From an uncultured Clostridia bacterium (GTDB taxonomy: Bacteria; Bacillota; Clostridia; Christensenellales; UBA1242): 45,879 nucleotides of DNA. Of the stretch, positions 7,118-16,833 are shown piece by piece (within the stretch, counting starts at the first letter, position 1; every line of letters begins with the position of its first letter). The translations under genes were made by a program, and so were the position numbers. The notes under the pieces are model-generated. The model worked only from the letters and a program-made list of their open reading frames with translations. It did no database searches and was not told where the DNA came from. The stretch spans positions 1 to 45,879 of the forward strand of contig CALWTH010000048.1 in NCBI GenBank assembly GCA_944384405.1. Reading direction: 5' to 3'.

Positions 7118-8689
7118 TTAATTTATTATAATAGTTAGTGAGCGAGTTATATCTGTACTTTCGCCATTGACCAAAAGTGTTAGTGTTACCTTAATAGTGC
7201 CATTTCCTTTAATAGTTAATATACAATAGTTTGTGTCAACTTCTAAGCCATAATTAATGTTTGAAAAATTGTCTGTAGAAACACTGACATCTGTTGTGAT
7301 TTCACCGTCATAACTTTGTCCATTTGAATATACCAAAACAAAGGAAAAAGGAATTTGTATTTGCTCATCAGTATTAATTGTTAAAATGTCATTTTCAAAA
7401 GTGGCTTGGTACAAATCAAGAAAAGAAGAATTTATTGTTATTTCATAAGATATTTCACATGGTTGTTCGTCTGTGGTTACTGTCACATAAATTTTTGCAC
7501 TTTGATTTGAAATATTGTCAAAAATTGTTACTTCAAAATTTCCTACACTAGATGCTGTTACCGTTTGCTCAGAAAGTGTTAGCCCTGGCGATGCAATTTT
7601 AAAATCACAAACAGCATAAATTGGATAATATGAATACAAGACTTCAAAACTTTCGCCAACGTGTAAGTTTATTTGTTCATCTTTTGTTGTTATATTGTTT
7701 ACTTTTATTGTTCGGACAGATATTTTTATGCTTTTTTGAAAATTTGAACCATCTTGTGCCGTTATTACCAAAGAAGTTTCTCCTTCTTTTTGTGCAATAA
7801 TCTTATTGTCAACAACTTTTGCAATGTCTGCGTTTAAAGTGGTGACATCAAACATTTGTAATGTGTCTGGATTTGTTGTTATTTCAAAACTTGCCTGGTC
7901 AAAAATGTTATCAATGTTTGCTTGTGATGCGTATGTATCATTAAAAGTATACAAAGCCAAAACATCATCAGTAAAACTATTTGAAAAACTTACATTAAAA
8001 TTGTCGATGTATTGGTAAACTGAAAATGTAAAAATTTTTGTAAAGTTGCGATAGGTAAAAATAAATACAATATCATTGCTATCAATTGTTGTAAAACTAA
8101 AAATAACTTTTTGTTTATCTTCGCTTTGCACTAAATTCAACTTGTTAACATTTTCACTCGTATATATAGTAAAATCTGTATGCATTGCGGCGTTTAAAGT
8201 AAATACAGCATCATAATTTTCACAACAAAACAAATTGTCTATATTCTCGCCATCTTTTTGTACTTTGGCACTAGCCTGAGTCACTGTGTCATAGATAGTT
8301 ACGGTGAAATTGTCCGTTGCTGTCTTTTCGCTAGAAGTGGTTAGTGTCATTGTAACTGTGTATTCGCCACTTTCATGTGCATATATCTTATCTTTTTCTA
8401 TTGTTAATTTTGATGTGTCGTAATTATAGTCAACAGTGTATTTTTCATTTGTGTTGACGGTATATGTTACTTGTGTGAACTCGTCATCTATGTACATGAC
8501 AACATCTTGACAAGAAAGAGAAAGTGTCACATCTTCTCCTTGCGCTTCATCTTTACTTGTGCTTTGGTCAGTACTTTGATCTATGTCTTGGTGTGTTGGA
8601 ATTTTTGTGTTATTTATAACAATAACACCAACTACAATAACTATGGCACAAAATACAAAACATAATATTGAAATTATTTTTGATCTCAT
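7118..8689 (-). CDS. Membrane-anchored extracellular protein with Ig-like repeats
   Basis: The protein has 523 residues. One N-terminal hydrophobic segment (about 5-26, IISILCFVFCAIVIVVGVIVI) acts as an uncleaved anchor, followed by a Ser/Thr/Asp/Gln-rich linker and then beta-rich, Thr/Val/Asn-rich sequence to the end. Segments such as GEYTVTMTLTTSSEKTATDNFTVTIYD, EGETSLVITAQDGSNFQKSIKISVRTIKVN and SVGNFEVTIFDNISNQSAKIYVTV are typical of bacterial Ig-like (Big) domains, so several stacked domains are likely. There is no LPXTG motif. The -10 (TATTAT, 8702-8697) ends 7 bases before the ATG and there is no ribosome site, so translation may be leaderless. The -35 is weak. Ligand unknown. Confidence 0.75.
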   Translation of the reverse strand: MRSKIISILCFVFCAIVIVVGVIVINNTKIPTHQDIDQSTDQSTSKDEAQGEDVTLSLSCQDVVMYIDDEFTQVTYTVNTNEKYTVDYNYDTSKLTIEKDKIYAHESGEYTVTMTLTTSSEKTATDNFTVTIYDTVTQASAKVQKDGENIDNLFCCENYDAVFTLNAAMHTDFTIYTSENVNKLNLVQSEDKQKVIFSFTTIDSNDIVFIFTYRNFTKIFTFSVYQYIDNFNVSFSNSFTDDVLALYTFNDTYASQANIDNIFDQASFEITTNPDTLQMFDVTTLNADIAKVVDNKIIAQKEGETSLVITAQDGSNFQKSIKISVRTIKVNNITTKDEQINLHVGESFEVLYSYYPIYAVCDFKIASPGLTLSEQTVTASSVGNFEVTIFDNISNQSAKIYVTVTTDEQPCEISYEITINSSFLDLYQATFENDILTINTDEQIQIPFSFVLVYSNGQSYDGEITTDVSVSTDNFSNINYGLEVDTNYCILTIKGNGTIKVTLTLLVNGESTDITRSLTIIIN

Positions 8690-8774
8690 GTCAACAATAA
8701 TACTCTAAATTCGACAAAAGTAGAAATATTTTGACACTTTTTTTCAAACAAAAATGTTAAAAACAAATTTGGTA

Positions 8775-8803
8775 TTGCAAAATAGAGAACTGTATGATAT
8801 AAT
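8775..8803 (+). promoter_or_regulatory. Promoter for the 8828-10449 pair
   Basis: TTGCAA (8775-8780), a 17-base spacer and perfect TATAAT (8798-8803), followed by an AAAGGAG ribosome site ahead of ATG 8828. Confidence 0.85.
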
Positions 8804-8827
8804 TCACGTAAAAGGAGAAATCTAATA

Positions 8828-9835
8828 ATGGCTAAAAAAGGGAAAATTATCGGGGGAATAATAATTGGTCTTGTTGCTGTTGGTGCGGCTGTAGGTGCAA
8901 TATCCGCTTTTTCAAATATGAAAGGGGCAACGCCACCTGATCCACAGACTCAGTTGGCAACAGTTCAACGTATTGAATATAATGAAGACAAAAATATATT
9001 ATCATGGGAGAATGTAAACGGCGCCGATTCATACAATGTAAGTGTTAATGATAAAGTTGAAAGCGTAAATGAAACTTACTACACTGTTGATGTTGATCCA
9101 ACTATCACTGATTATACAGTTCAAATACAGGCTTGTGATTCAACTGGAACATACTTATCATCTGAATGGTCACAACCTTTTGAAATAACATTGACAAAGC
9201 AAGAAAGCCTTGTAAGTGCTGTTAATGAGTTTGCAAAAAATATCACGGGACAATCTTATAAATTAAAAAATGTTGTAAGTATGCATGCAGAAGATAGTCA
9301 TCTTTTTACTACTGCCACTTATGAATATATGGGAAAAGACTATATTTTGACATATGATACAGACTGTGGAGAAACCATTACAAGTCTAGAAGAAGCTTTA
9401 AAAACACAAGATGTTAATAAAGTAACATATACCGATTCAGAGAATGCTGCAAAAAATTATGACACTGCATCATCATTCTTGGCAAGAAGTGAATATAGTG
9501 AGCAAATTCAAGAATTGGCAGATCAACAATATGATTTAAGTTTTGTAACAAGTCAGGCATATGAAATTACAAGTGATACATTAGGAATAAAAGGGATTTT
9601 AAAAGCTAAAAACGATTATGAAACTAAATACTATTCTGTAGATGTAAGTATGTATGTTGGACAGTTTAACAATGAACAATACAAATATACAAATGCCGTT
9701 GTTGATGCACAACTTGGTGGAATGATTGAAGAAAGTTTCGTTGAACTTACTGGGGATTTTAAAGAATATGCACAACAACTTGATGAAATGCAAAAATCAA
9801 ACAATATATCAAATGATTTAGGGATGTCTTACTAA
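8828..9835 (+). CDS. Membrane-anchored protein with a fibronectin type III-like domain
   Basis: The protein has 335 residues. After MAKKGK comes one hydrophobic segment (about 7-29, IIGGIIIGLVAVGAAVGAISAF). A domain at about 45-125 (VQRIEYNEDKNILSWENVNGADSYNVSVND...YYTVDVDPTITDYTVQIQA...SSEWSQPFEI) has the Trp/Tyr pattern of fibronectin III modules. The remaining 200 residues are not recognised. The ATG has AAAGGAG upstream. The stop overlaps the next start (TAATG at 9833-9837), so the pair is coupled. It is divergent from the Ig-like surface gene, and an envelope role is inferred. Confidence 0.7.
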   Translation: MAKKGKIIGGIIIGLVAVGAAVGAISAFSNMKGATPPDPQTQLATVQRIEYNEDKNILSWENVNGADSYNVSVNDKVESVNETYYTVDVDPTITDYTVQIQACDSTGTYLSSEWSQPFEITLTKQESLVSAVNEFAKNITGQSYKLKNVVSMHAEDSHLFTTATYEYMGKDYILTYDTDCGETITSLEEALKTQDVNKVTYTDSENAAKNYDTASSFLARSEYSEQIQELADQQYDLSFVTSQAYEITSDTLGIKGILKAKNDYETKYYSVDVSMYVGQFNNEQYKYTNAVVDAQLGGMIEESFVELTGDFKEYAQQLDEMQKSNNISNDLGMSY

Positions 9836-10449
9836 TGAATAAATGTTTTTATTTGTCTAATAATGACAGTACAAAGTATTACGGATTAAAAGATGTCGCA
9901 ACAAGCAGTGGTATTTCACTTTGTCCTGCAGTTAGCGAAATTGCAGTAATAACAGGTCATTACATTGAAAAGTGTCCAATACTTGTTGACGATGAAGCAC
10001 GTTATAAAAAAATGATTGGGTCACTTAGTCCAGATTTTTGTGAAGATGTATATTTTCTTGAAGACGGTGATGTATATAAAGACAATGTTAAAGTAGGCTC
10101 ACTTAAAGATTTTTTCACAAGCGAAACATTCAGCAAACTTGCCACAAAAAAAGACAGAACTTCTTGCAAAGAACAAATAGCAAACTATTTGCAAAATTAC
10201 AATATTGATTCCGATTGGACTATCTCTTACATAATAGATGTTTTGGGAGAAATGTATTATTTAGGTATTGATACTCCAACAGACAAACTTTTGGAATTTG
10301 TTTATAACAAAAACAGAATAAAATCACAAAATCAGTTTCTTGTTGAAGACAAACTTTTAAACATTTTAAAAAATGTGGCAAACATAGATGATGTAAGGCA
10401 AAAATCAATAACACAACTTTTCAATCTACTTTATAAACAAATATTTTAA
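9835..10449 (+). CDS. Hypothetical protein coupled to the FN3-like gene
   Basis: The protein has 204 residues with no signal, membrane segment or known motif. The N-terminal half is mixed alpha/beta with several Cys and Asp (SLCPAVSEIAVITGHYIEKCPILVDDEARYKKMIG). The C-terminal half is helical (LLEFVYNKNRIKSQNQFLVEDKLLNILKNVANIDDVRQKSITQLFNLLYKQIF). Its ATG is embedded in the upstream stop codon (TAATG), which argues strongly that the two gene products are made in proportion. Function is unknown. Confidence 0.75.
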   Translation: MNKCFYLSNNDSTKYYGLKDVATSSGISLCPAVSEIAVITGHYIEKCPILVDDEARYKKMIGSLSPDFCEDVYFLEDGDVYKDNVKVGSLKDFFTSETFSKLATKKDRTSCKEQIANYLQNYNIDSDWTISYIIDVLGEMYYLGIDTPTDKLLEFVYNKNRIKSQNQFLVEDKLLNILKNVANIDDVRQKSITQLFNLLYKQIF

Positions 10450-10460
10450 TAAACAAAAAC

Positions 10461-10490
10461 AGGACTTTGAAAACTTCAAAGTTCTTTTTT
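10461..10490 (+). terminator. Terminator after the 8828-10449 pair
   Basis: GGACTTTGAA pairs with TTCAAAGTTC (one G-U) around AAC, then TTTTTT. Confidence 0.85.
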
Positions 10491-10568
10491 GTTGTGACAA
10501 ATTTATTGACAAGAAAACACATTTGGGTAATACTATTTAAAGTTTGTATAAACAAGAGGAAAAGAAGC

Positions 10569-11333
10569 ATGGTTATTTTTGGAGATTATCACACACACAC
10601 AATTTACTCCGGTGGACGCTTTAATGTTAAGCACGCAACAGGCACAATACTTGAAAACGCAATGATGGCAAAGCAAAAAGGGCTTAAACAAATAGCAATA
10701 ACAGAGCACGGTTTTTCTCATAAACTTTACGGAGTGAAAAGAAAAAACATTGACAAAATGCGAAAAGAAATAGATGAAGCAAAAAAAACAACGGGCATAG
10801 ATATTTTACTAGGTATTGAGGCGAACATAATTTCAAGTGAAGGTGATGTTGACTTGACAGATGACGACATAAAAAAACTTGACTTTATTATAGTTGGCTT
10901 TCATAATTTTGCAAAGGCAAAAAATTTGAAAGAGTTTTTTAAATTCAGGCTTCCAAATATGCTTTCTCTTCATAGAAAAAAAGATGTAAAGCGAAATACC
11001 TTGGCACTTATGAAGGCTATGGACAAGTATCCAATTGATGTAATTTCTCACCCAGGGGCGCATATGGCTCTTGACTTTGAAATGGTTGGAAAACATGCAC
11101 TAAAAACAAATACTCATTTGGAACTTAATGGAAAAAGAATTTGTTACACACAAGATGATATAAAAAAACTTGTCCAAATGGGAGTTATGTTTATTGTAAA
11201 TTCTGATGCACACAGTGCAAAAAGAGTGGGCGAAGTCAATAATGGCATAAACTTTATGATAAAACACGATATTCCATCATGCCTTGTCAAAAATATTGAA
11301 CAGTATCCTCATTTTAAAAATCATAAAGGGTAA
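10569..11333 (+). CDS. PHP-domain metal-dependent phosphoesterase
   Basis: This is a 254-residue PHP-fold hydrolase of the histidinol-phosphatase/nucleoside-phosphate type. Metal-binding motifs are visible in order: DYHTHT at the N-terminus, EHG, the Glu in IEANIIS, GFHNF, SHPG and the terminal SDAHS. The start chosen is ATG 10569, with GAGGAAAAG 9 bases upstream; a longer in-frame start at 10467 lies inside the previous terminator. The gene runs straight into whiA. PHP genes are often linked to whiA in Firmicutes, but the substrate cannot be named. Confidence 0.85.
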   Translation: MVIFGDYHTHTIYSGGRFNVKHATGTILENAMMAKQKGLKQIAITEHGFSHKLYGVKRKNIDKMRKEIDEAKKTTGIDILLGIEANIISSEGDVDLTDDDIKKLDFIIVGFHNFAKAKNLKEFFKFRLPNMLSLHRKKDVKRNTLALMKAMDKYPIDVISHPGAHMALDFEMVGKHALKTNTHLELNGKRICYTQDDIKKLVQMGVMFIVNSDAHSAKRVGEVNNGINFMIKHDIPSCLVKNIEQYPHFKNHKG

Positions 11334-11337
11334 AAAA

Positions 11338-12291
11338 TTGAGTTTTTCAAAAGAGATAAAAAAAGAAATATTGGCGTTTAAACTGGACGATGATTCAAAA
11401 TGTCTGGCTTTTTTAAGTGGTTTTTTAAATAGTTCTGCTCATGTGGATATAAATGAAAAAATAATAACACTGACTACAGAAATTGAAGAGGCTTCAATTA
11501 TTTTAAAAAGTTTATTGAAAAAATTTTATGGGTACACACCGGAAACTTTGTCTTGTGCAGCGCATCAAATAATGCGAGATAATTATTACAAAATCACAAT
11601 TTCTGGTGAAACTTCAATTAGACTTTTATTGGATACTGGATGTGCAAAAATTGACAATGGAAGTATTGTTAGAAATTTTGATGTTGACGAATATTTAATA
11701 AAAGAACCCGACACACTTAGGGCTTTTGTGCAAGGTGCGTTTGTAGGGTGTGGGACATCTAGCATAAAGATAGATAGCAAAAGTAGGCTTTCAACGGGAT
11801 ATCACCTTGAATTTGCTTCAAAAAATTATGCTTTTTTGAGCGGACTGGGACATATCTTGGCACAATTTGACATATCAGCTAAACTTGTTAAACGTAAAAA
11901 TTTGAACATACTATACATTAAAGATGCCGAGCAGGTTAGTAACGCACTTGCACTTATGGGTGCCAATGAGGCTGTTCTTTCTCTTCAAAATGAGATGGCG
12001 ACAAGGCAATTAAGAAACAAGGTAAACAGACAAACGAATTGCGTCAGCGCCAACATAGAAAAAACGGTGAGTGCAAGCATAAGGCAAAATGACGCCATTG
12101 AACTCATTGTCCAAAAAATTGGACTTGAAAGTTTGCCAACGGACTTACAAAATGTCGCACTGCTCAGAATAGCAAACCCTGAAGAAAGTTTAGAAGAACT
12201 TGTTAAACTTGCAACATTTAAAATAACAAAAAGTGCATTGAATTACAGATTAAACAAACTAATAAAAATTGCAGATAAATTAAAGGAGTAA
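11338..12291 (+). CDS. whiA: WhiA, sporulation/cell-division-associated DNA-binding protein
   Basis: The protein has 317 residues. TTG 11338 is chosen because the family begins with M-SFS-(x)-KKE; here it reads LSFSKEIKKEIL, with AAAGGG just upstream overlapping the PHP gene end. The N-terminal LAGLIDADG-like fold includes FLSGFLNSSAHVD and GAFVGCGTSSIKIDSKSRLSTGYHLEFAS. The C-terminal helix-turn-helix region is LPTDLQNVALLRIANPEESLEELVKLATFKITKSALNYRLNKL. It lacks the catalytic acids of homing endonucleases, as family members do. WhiA influences chromosome segregation and division in Gram-positives. dnaE starts 2 bases after the stop. Confidence 0.93.
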   Translation: MSFSKEIKKEILAFKLDDDSKCLAFLSGFLNSSAHVDINEKIITLTTEIEEASIILKSLLKKFYGYTPETLSCAAHQIMRDNYYKITISGETSIRLLLDTGCAKIDNGSIVRNFDVDEYLIKEPDTLRAFVQGAFVGCGTSSIKIDSKSRLSTGYHLEFASKNYAFLSGLGHILAQFDISAKLVKRKNLNILYIKDAEQVSNALALMGANEAVLSLQNEMATRQLRNKVNRQTNCVSANIEKTVSASIRQNDAIELIVQKIGLESLPTDLQNVALLRIANPEESLEELVKLATFKITKSALNYRLNKLIKIADKLKE

Positions 12292-12293
12292 AA

Positions 12294-15200
12294 ATGGAAC
12301 AGTTTGTACATTTACATAACCACACAGAATTTAGTCTTCTTGATGGGGCGGCAAAGATAACTGATCTTGTTAAAATAACTAAGGAGCGCGGAGCAAAAGC
12401 AGTTGCAATAACTGATCATGGTAATATGTATGGTGTTTTGCAATTTTACACAGCATGTCTGGGAGCAGGAATAAAGCCAATAATAGGTTGTGAATTTTAT
12501 GTCGCTGATGACTACAAAAACAAGCATGGCAAACAAAATTTTGACCACCTCATCTTGCTTGCCAAAAACAACACTGGCTACAAAAATTTATTAAAACTAA
12601 ACTCCATAGCGTTTTTAGAGGGATTTTATTATAAACCAAGAATAGACTATGCACTTCTTGAAAAACACTGCGAAGGGCTAATTTGTTTAAGTGCTTGTCT
12701 TGCAGGAAGGATACCAAAACTAATACTAGAACATAGGCCTGTCGATGCTGAAAATTTTGCACTTAAATTAAAAAATATGTTTGGTGATGATTTTTATCTC
12801 GAAGTTCAAAATCATGGGATAAAAGAAGAAGATGTTGTTCGAGAAAAAATTTATGAACTTAGTCAAAAACTAAATATAAAAATAGTGGCGACAAACGATT
12901 GCCACTACATAGAAAAAGTAGACGCTGAAATTCAAGACATTCTTATGTGTATTCAAATGGGCAAGACTCTTGATGATCCTGATAGATTTAAGTTTTCAAC
13001 TCAGGAGTTTTATTACAAGACATATGACGAGATGAAAAAGTTGTTTGAAGGGCATGAAGAAGCACTGTCAAACACACTAGAAATTGCCGACAAGTGCGAT
13101 GTTGTCATTAAAAGAAAGACACACACCGAAATGGGGCTTGACGAAAGGTATTGCTTGCCAGCAAACCAAAACTTCATTCCAAAGTATGAACCTGAAAACG
13201 GTATGACAACTTTTGAATATATGAAGTACTTGACATATCGCGACCTTGACAAAAAATATCCAAAAGCATCAAAAGAAGTTTTGGATAGAATTGAATATGA
13301 GTTAAAAACAATTCACGAGCAAGGCTTTGTGGAGTACTTTTTAGTAGTTTGGGACTACATAAACTGGGCAAAAAGCAACGGCATATCTGTTGGCCCGGGA
13401 CGTGGTAGCGGTGCAGGAAGCGTTGTTGCATATCTTATGGGAATAACTGACGTTGAACCACTTAGGTACTCACTCTTTTTTGAAAGATTTATTAATAAAG
13501 AGCGTGTTTCAATGCCCGACTTTGATGTCGACTTTGACAGTGAAAGGCGTGGTGAAGTAATTGAATATGTAAAAAGAAAGTATCACCCAGAAAATGTTTC
13601 AAACATCATTACTTTTGGTAAGATGCAGGCAAAGAACGCAATAAAAGATGTAGGCCGAGTGCTAAGAATCCCTTATTCTGATACAGACAAAATTACAAAG
13701 CTCATACCAAATCGTTTGCCAGAAGGCATCAAAAAACCACCAGTACTTAAGTACTATTTTGGTAAAACCGGCAAAAAAGAAAACGACAAATACATAATGC
13801 AGGAACTAAAAGATATTTATGACAGTGACTCTGACTTAAAGCGAGTCATTGATATTGCAATAAAACTTGAAGGATTTCCACGAAACACATCTATGCACGC
13901 TTGTGGTGTACTTATTGCACCTGAGCCCGTCGATGAATTTGTTCCAGAGTCAAGAAATGGCGAAGATGTCACAACACAGTACGATATGATTGAACTTGAA
14001 TCACTTGGACTTTTGAAAATGGACTTTTTGGGACTAGTCAACTTGGTTGATATTGACCTTGCAAAAAAATACATCAAACAAATTCATGGTGTGGACATAG
14101 ACTTCCACAAAATAGGCTACGATGACAAAAAAGTTTATGAACTCATAAGTTCGGGCAACACCATGGGCATATTCCAAATAGAAAGTGCTGGTATGCAAAA
14201 CTTCATGAAAGAACTTAAACCAGACGGACTTGAAGACATCATAGCAGGTGTGTCACTGTATAGACCTGGACCAATGGATTCAATACCAACATATGTTAGA
14301 AACAAATTTCACCCAGAATTAGTTGTGTACCCTCACGATTCAATAAAAGACATATTAAAAGTCACCTATGGCGTAATTGTGTATCAAGAGCAAGTTATGC
14401 AAATATTTCAAAAGATGGGTGGTTACAGTCTAGGCCAAGCCGACAACGTCAGAAGGATTATGGGTAAGAAAAAAGTCGACAAAATGGCGTATGAGCGTGA
14501 AAAGTTTATAAACGGCTGGGAAGATCCAAAAGGGCTTCACTCAATTCCAGGGGCAGTCAAACTTGGAGTGCCTCGCGAGACTGCGGAAAAAGTTTTTGCT
14601 GAAATGGAAAGTTTTGCACAGTATGCCTTTAACAAATCACATGCAACGGCCTATGCAATGGTTACATATCAAACGGCATACTTAAAGTGCTATTATGAAG
14701 TTGAATTTTTGACGGCGATTATTAACAACAGAATAACCAAAGCAGACGAGATAAAGACATATGTCACATATGCGCGAAGCGAAAACATTGAAGTTTTGCC
14801 GCCAAACATAAACAAAAGTCAAACATATTTCTCAGTTGAAAACGGCAATATTCGTTATGGACTTAGTGGACTAAAAGGCGTTGGAGTTAGTGCAATAAGC
14901 ACAATACTTAAAGAGCGTGAAAAAGGCGAGTTTAAAGATCTTTATGACTTTATTTCACGAATTATGCACGTTCAACCATCACTTATAAATAAAAAAAGTA
15001 TGGAGAGTTTGATTTTTAGTGGAGCGCTCGACTGTTTTGGACTTTATCGTTCGCAACTAAACGCCATGTATGACACCATAATAGAAAAAGTTGACAAAGA
15101 TATGGAGCGTCAAAAGACTGGGCAATTTTCGCTTTTTGAAAACTTTGAACAAAATTTGGGCAAAGTTGATGAGGTTGCCGTACCAAAAATAAAAGAATTC

Positions 15201-15890
15201 ACAGAAGAAGCAAAACTCAAGTTTGAAAAATCTATTTTAGGCGTATATATGTCAGGGCACCCACTTCAAAAATTTGAAGAAAGGTGGAAAAACTATAATT
15301 TTAATGCGTCCATGTTGTCATCATCTCAAGAACAAGATGAATATGGGGAAGATGATGATGAGGCAAGCGAAGTATATGTAAAAAGTGCCATTGAAGACGG
15401 GACAAAAGTAAGGTGTGGTGGAATAATTACCGAAGTCAAGAGAATTTTGACCCGTAGTGGCAACAAGCCTATGGCAATAATTCATGTTGAAGACATATAT
15501 GGCACATTTTCTGTTATGGTTGTACCAAAATGTTATGATAAGTACAAAGAACTACTCAAAGAAGATAACATAATTGAAATTACCGGTACTTATAATGAAA
15601 GAGAAGGTAAAGATAGCACCATAGTCGCAGATAAGATATCAGAACTAAAACAAGATGTCGTTCAAGAAGTAGACAAAAAAGTTGTGTATTTAAAGTATGA
15701 TATTGACGACATCAATCTTTACGATAAAGTCAACTTGATTCTTTCGCTTTATCCGGGAGAAAGTGAGGTTATCGTAAGGTCAACGGCAGACAATAAAGCG
15801 TATAGACAAAACAAAAAAGTCAGTGCAAGTAACCACTTGTTCAACGAACTTGTCGGAGTGCTTGGCGAAAAAAATGTTGTGGTAAAATAG
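12294..15890 (+). CDS. dnaE: DNA polymerase III alpha subunit (DnaE type)
   Basis: The protein has 1198 residues, full length. The PHP domain (VHLHNHTEFSLLDGAAKI, residues 1-280 approx., with AITDHGNM and CHYIEK) keeps its metal ligands. The C-family polymerase palm includes GPGRGSGAGSVVAY and the catalytic PDFDVDF at 408-414. Fingers and thumb follow (SLYRPGPMD, YQEQVMQI, FNKSHATAYAMVTYQTAYLK), then a tandem HhH region and a C-terminal OB-fold (TKVRCGGIITEVKRILTRSGNKPMAIIHVED). The start has AAAGGAG overlapping the whiA end. Firmicutes usually also have polC elsewhere, so this may be the second replicase. pfk follows after 8 bases. Confidence 0.95.
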   Translation: MEQFVHLHNHTEFSLLDGAAKITDLVKITKERGAKAVAITDHGNMYGVLQFYTACLGAGIKPIIGCEFYVADDYKNKHGKQNFDHLILLAKNNTGYKNLLKLNSIAFLEGFYYKPRIDYALLEKHCEGLICLSACLAGRIPKLILEHRPVDAENFALKLKNMFGDDFYLEVQNHGIKEEDVVREKIYELSQKLNIKIVATNDCHYIEKVDAEIQDILMCIQMGKTLDDPDRFKFSTQEFYYKTYDEMKKLFEGHEEALSNTLEIADKCDVVIKRKTHTEMGLDERYCLPANQNFIPKYEPENGMTTFEYMKYLTYRDLDKKYPKASKEVLDRIEYELKTIHEQGFVEYFLVVWDYINWAKSNGISVGPGRGSGAGSVVAYLMGITDVEPLRYSLFFERFINKERVSMPDFDVDFDSERRGEVIEYVKRKYHPENVSNIITFGKMQAKNAIKDVGRVLRIPYSDTDKITKLIPNRLPEGIKKPPVLKYYFGKTGKKENDKYIMQELKDIYDSDSDLKRVIDIAIKLEGFPRNTSMHACGVLIAPEPVDEFVPESRNGEDVTTQYDMIELESLGLLKMDFLGLVNLVDIDLAKKYIKQIHGVDIDFHKIGYDDKKVYELISSGNTMGIFQIESAGMQNFMKELKPDGLEDIIAGVSLYRPGPMDSIPTYVRNKFHPELVVYPHDSIKDILKVTYGVIVYQEQVMQIFQKMGGYSLGQADNVRRIMGKKKVDKMAYEREKFINGWEDPKGLHSIPGAVKLGVPRETAEKVFAEMESFAQYAFNKSHATAYAMVTYQTAYLKCYYEVEFLTAIINNRITKADEIKTYVTYARSENIEVLPPNINKSQTYFSVENGNIRYGLSGLKGVGVSAISTILKEREKGEFKDLYDFISRIMHVQPSLINKKSMESLIFSGALDCFGLYRSQLNAMYDTIIEKVDKDMERQKTGQFSLFENFEQNLGKVDEVAVPKIKEFTEEAKLKFEKSILGVYMSGHPLQKFEERWKNYNFNASMLSSSQEQDEYGEDDDEASEVYVKSAIEDGTKVRCGGIITEVKRILTRSGNKPMAIIHVEDIYGTFSVMVVPKCYDKYKELLKEDNIIEITGTYNEREGKDSTIVADKISELKQDVVQEVDKKVVYLKYDIDDINLYDKVNLILSLYPGESEVIVRSTADNKAYRQNKKVSASNHLFNELVGVLGEKNVVVK

Positions 15891-15898
15891 GAGAAAAG

Positions 15899-16777
15899 AT
15901 GAATATAGCAATTTTGGCAAGTGGTGGCGATGGGCCGGGAATGAATATGTTTTTATACTCGCTTGTGAAAAAACTAAAAAAACATAAAATAACGCTTTTT
16001 GAATACGGCTATAAAGGGCTAATTGAAGATAAGACTTGCGATTTTGATTTGAATTACTTAAAATCTCAAAGGACACTTGGTGGAATTTCAATAAAGACAT
16101 CAAGGTGTGAAAAGTTTCAAACTTTAAATGGTCAAGAAAAAGCACTTGAAACACTAAGAAAACGCAAAATTGACATACTATTTGTACTTGGTGGCAACGG
16201 TTCACTTGCCGGGGCAAAGTCAATAAAAGGCAAAGGTATAAAAATTGTCTTTGTGCCATGCTCTATTGATAATGATGTTTTTCCAAGCGACTATGCAATT
16301 GGTTTTGATAGTGCTTGTGATAGATGTAAACAGTATATTTATAATGTTAAGGATACAATGCGCTCTTTTGATAGGGTGTGCATATATGAGGTGATGGGCC
16401 GCGACCATGATGCCATAGCAAACAAAGTGTCAAAAATGGTGAACGCTGATTATACTTACACAAAAAATTCAACACTTCAAAATTGCGTTGATGCGCTAAA
16501 AAAGACTAAGACAAAAGCTCCACAAATTGTGCTACAAGAAAATGTACTTGACGTCAAACAGTTTGCTCAAGAACTTCAAAATGAATTAAATCGCGAAGTT
16601 AAGTATTGTGTTGTTGGATATTTTCAGCGTGGGGGAAAGCCTACCAAACTCGAAACAAAAATGGCGAAAAAATTTGCTGGTGCTTGTGCAAAAAGTGTAA
16701 ACACGAGCACCATTTATGACCTAACTTTTTGTCAAAGCGATGAAAAAGGTGAGATATCTTTAAAAATAATTGAATAA
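15899..16777 (+). CDS. Divergent 6-phosphofructokinase
   Basis: The protein has 292 residues, about 25-30 shorter than typical PfkA. Family motifs are ASGGDGPGMN (ATP loop), GGISIKTSR, SIDND (122-126, keeping the catalytic Asp), IGFDSACD, EVMGR and YFQRGGKP. Key residues differ: the Mg/ATP motif GGDGS is GGNGS (N100 in place of Asp), MGRHxG is MGRDHD, and the sugar-phosphate His of GHIQRGG is Tyr241. Dependence on ATP versus pyrophosphate, and activity itself, are uncertain. It sits 8 bases after dnaE with a GGAG site. No pyruvate kinase follows. Confidence 0.8.
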   Translation: MNIAILASGGDGPGMNMFLYSLVKKLKKHKITLFEYGYKGLIEDKTCDFDLNYLKSQRTLGGISIKTSRCEKFQTLNGQEKALETLRKRKIDILFVLGGNGSLAGAKSIKGKGIKIVFVPCSIDNDVFPSDYAIGFDSACDRCKQYIYNVKDTMRSFDRVCIYEVMGRDHDAIANKVSKMVNADYTYTKNSTLQNCVDALKKTKTKAPQIVLQENVLDVKQFAQELQNELNREVKYCVVGYFQRGGKPTKLETKMAKKFAGACAKSVNTSTIYDLTFCQSDEKGEISLKIIE

Positions 16778-16791
16778 AATGAAAAAAGTTA

Positions 16792-16821
16792 TTGACAACA
16801 AAGCACAAAAAATGATATGAT
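16792..16821 (+). promoter_or_regulatory. Promoter of tRNA-Ala
   Basis: TTGACA (16792-16797), an 18-base spacer and TATGAT (16816-16821) end 12 bases before the tRNA. Confidence 0.85.
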
Positions 16822-16833
16822 AACAAGGCGTTT

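Noticed and set aside
10467..10568. Longer N-terminus for the PHP protein
   Set aside because: The extra 34 codons begin inside the preceding terminator hairpin, and the family's DYHTHT motif sits directly after ATG 10569, which has its own ribosome site.
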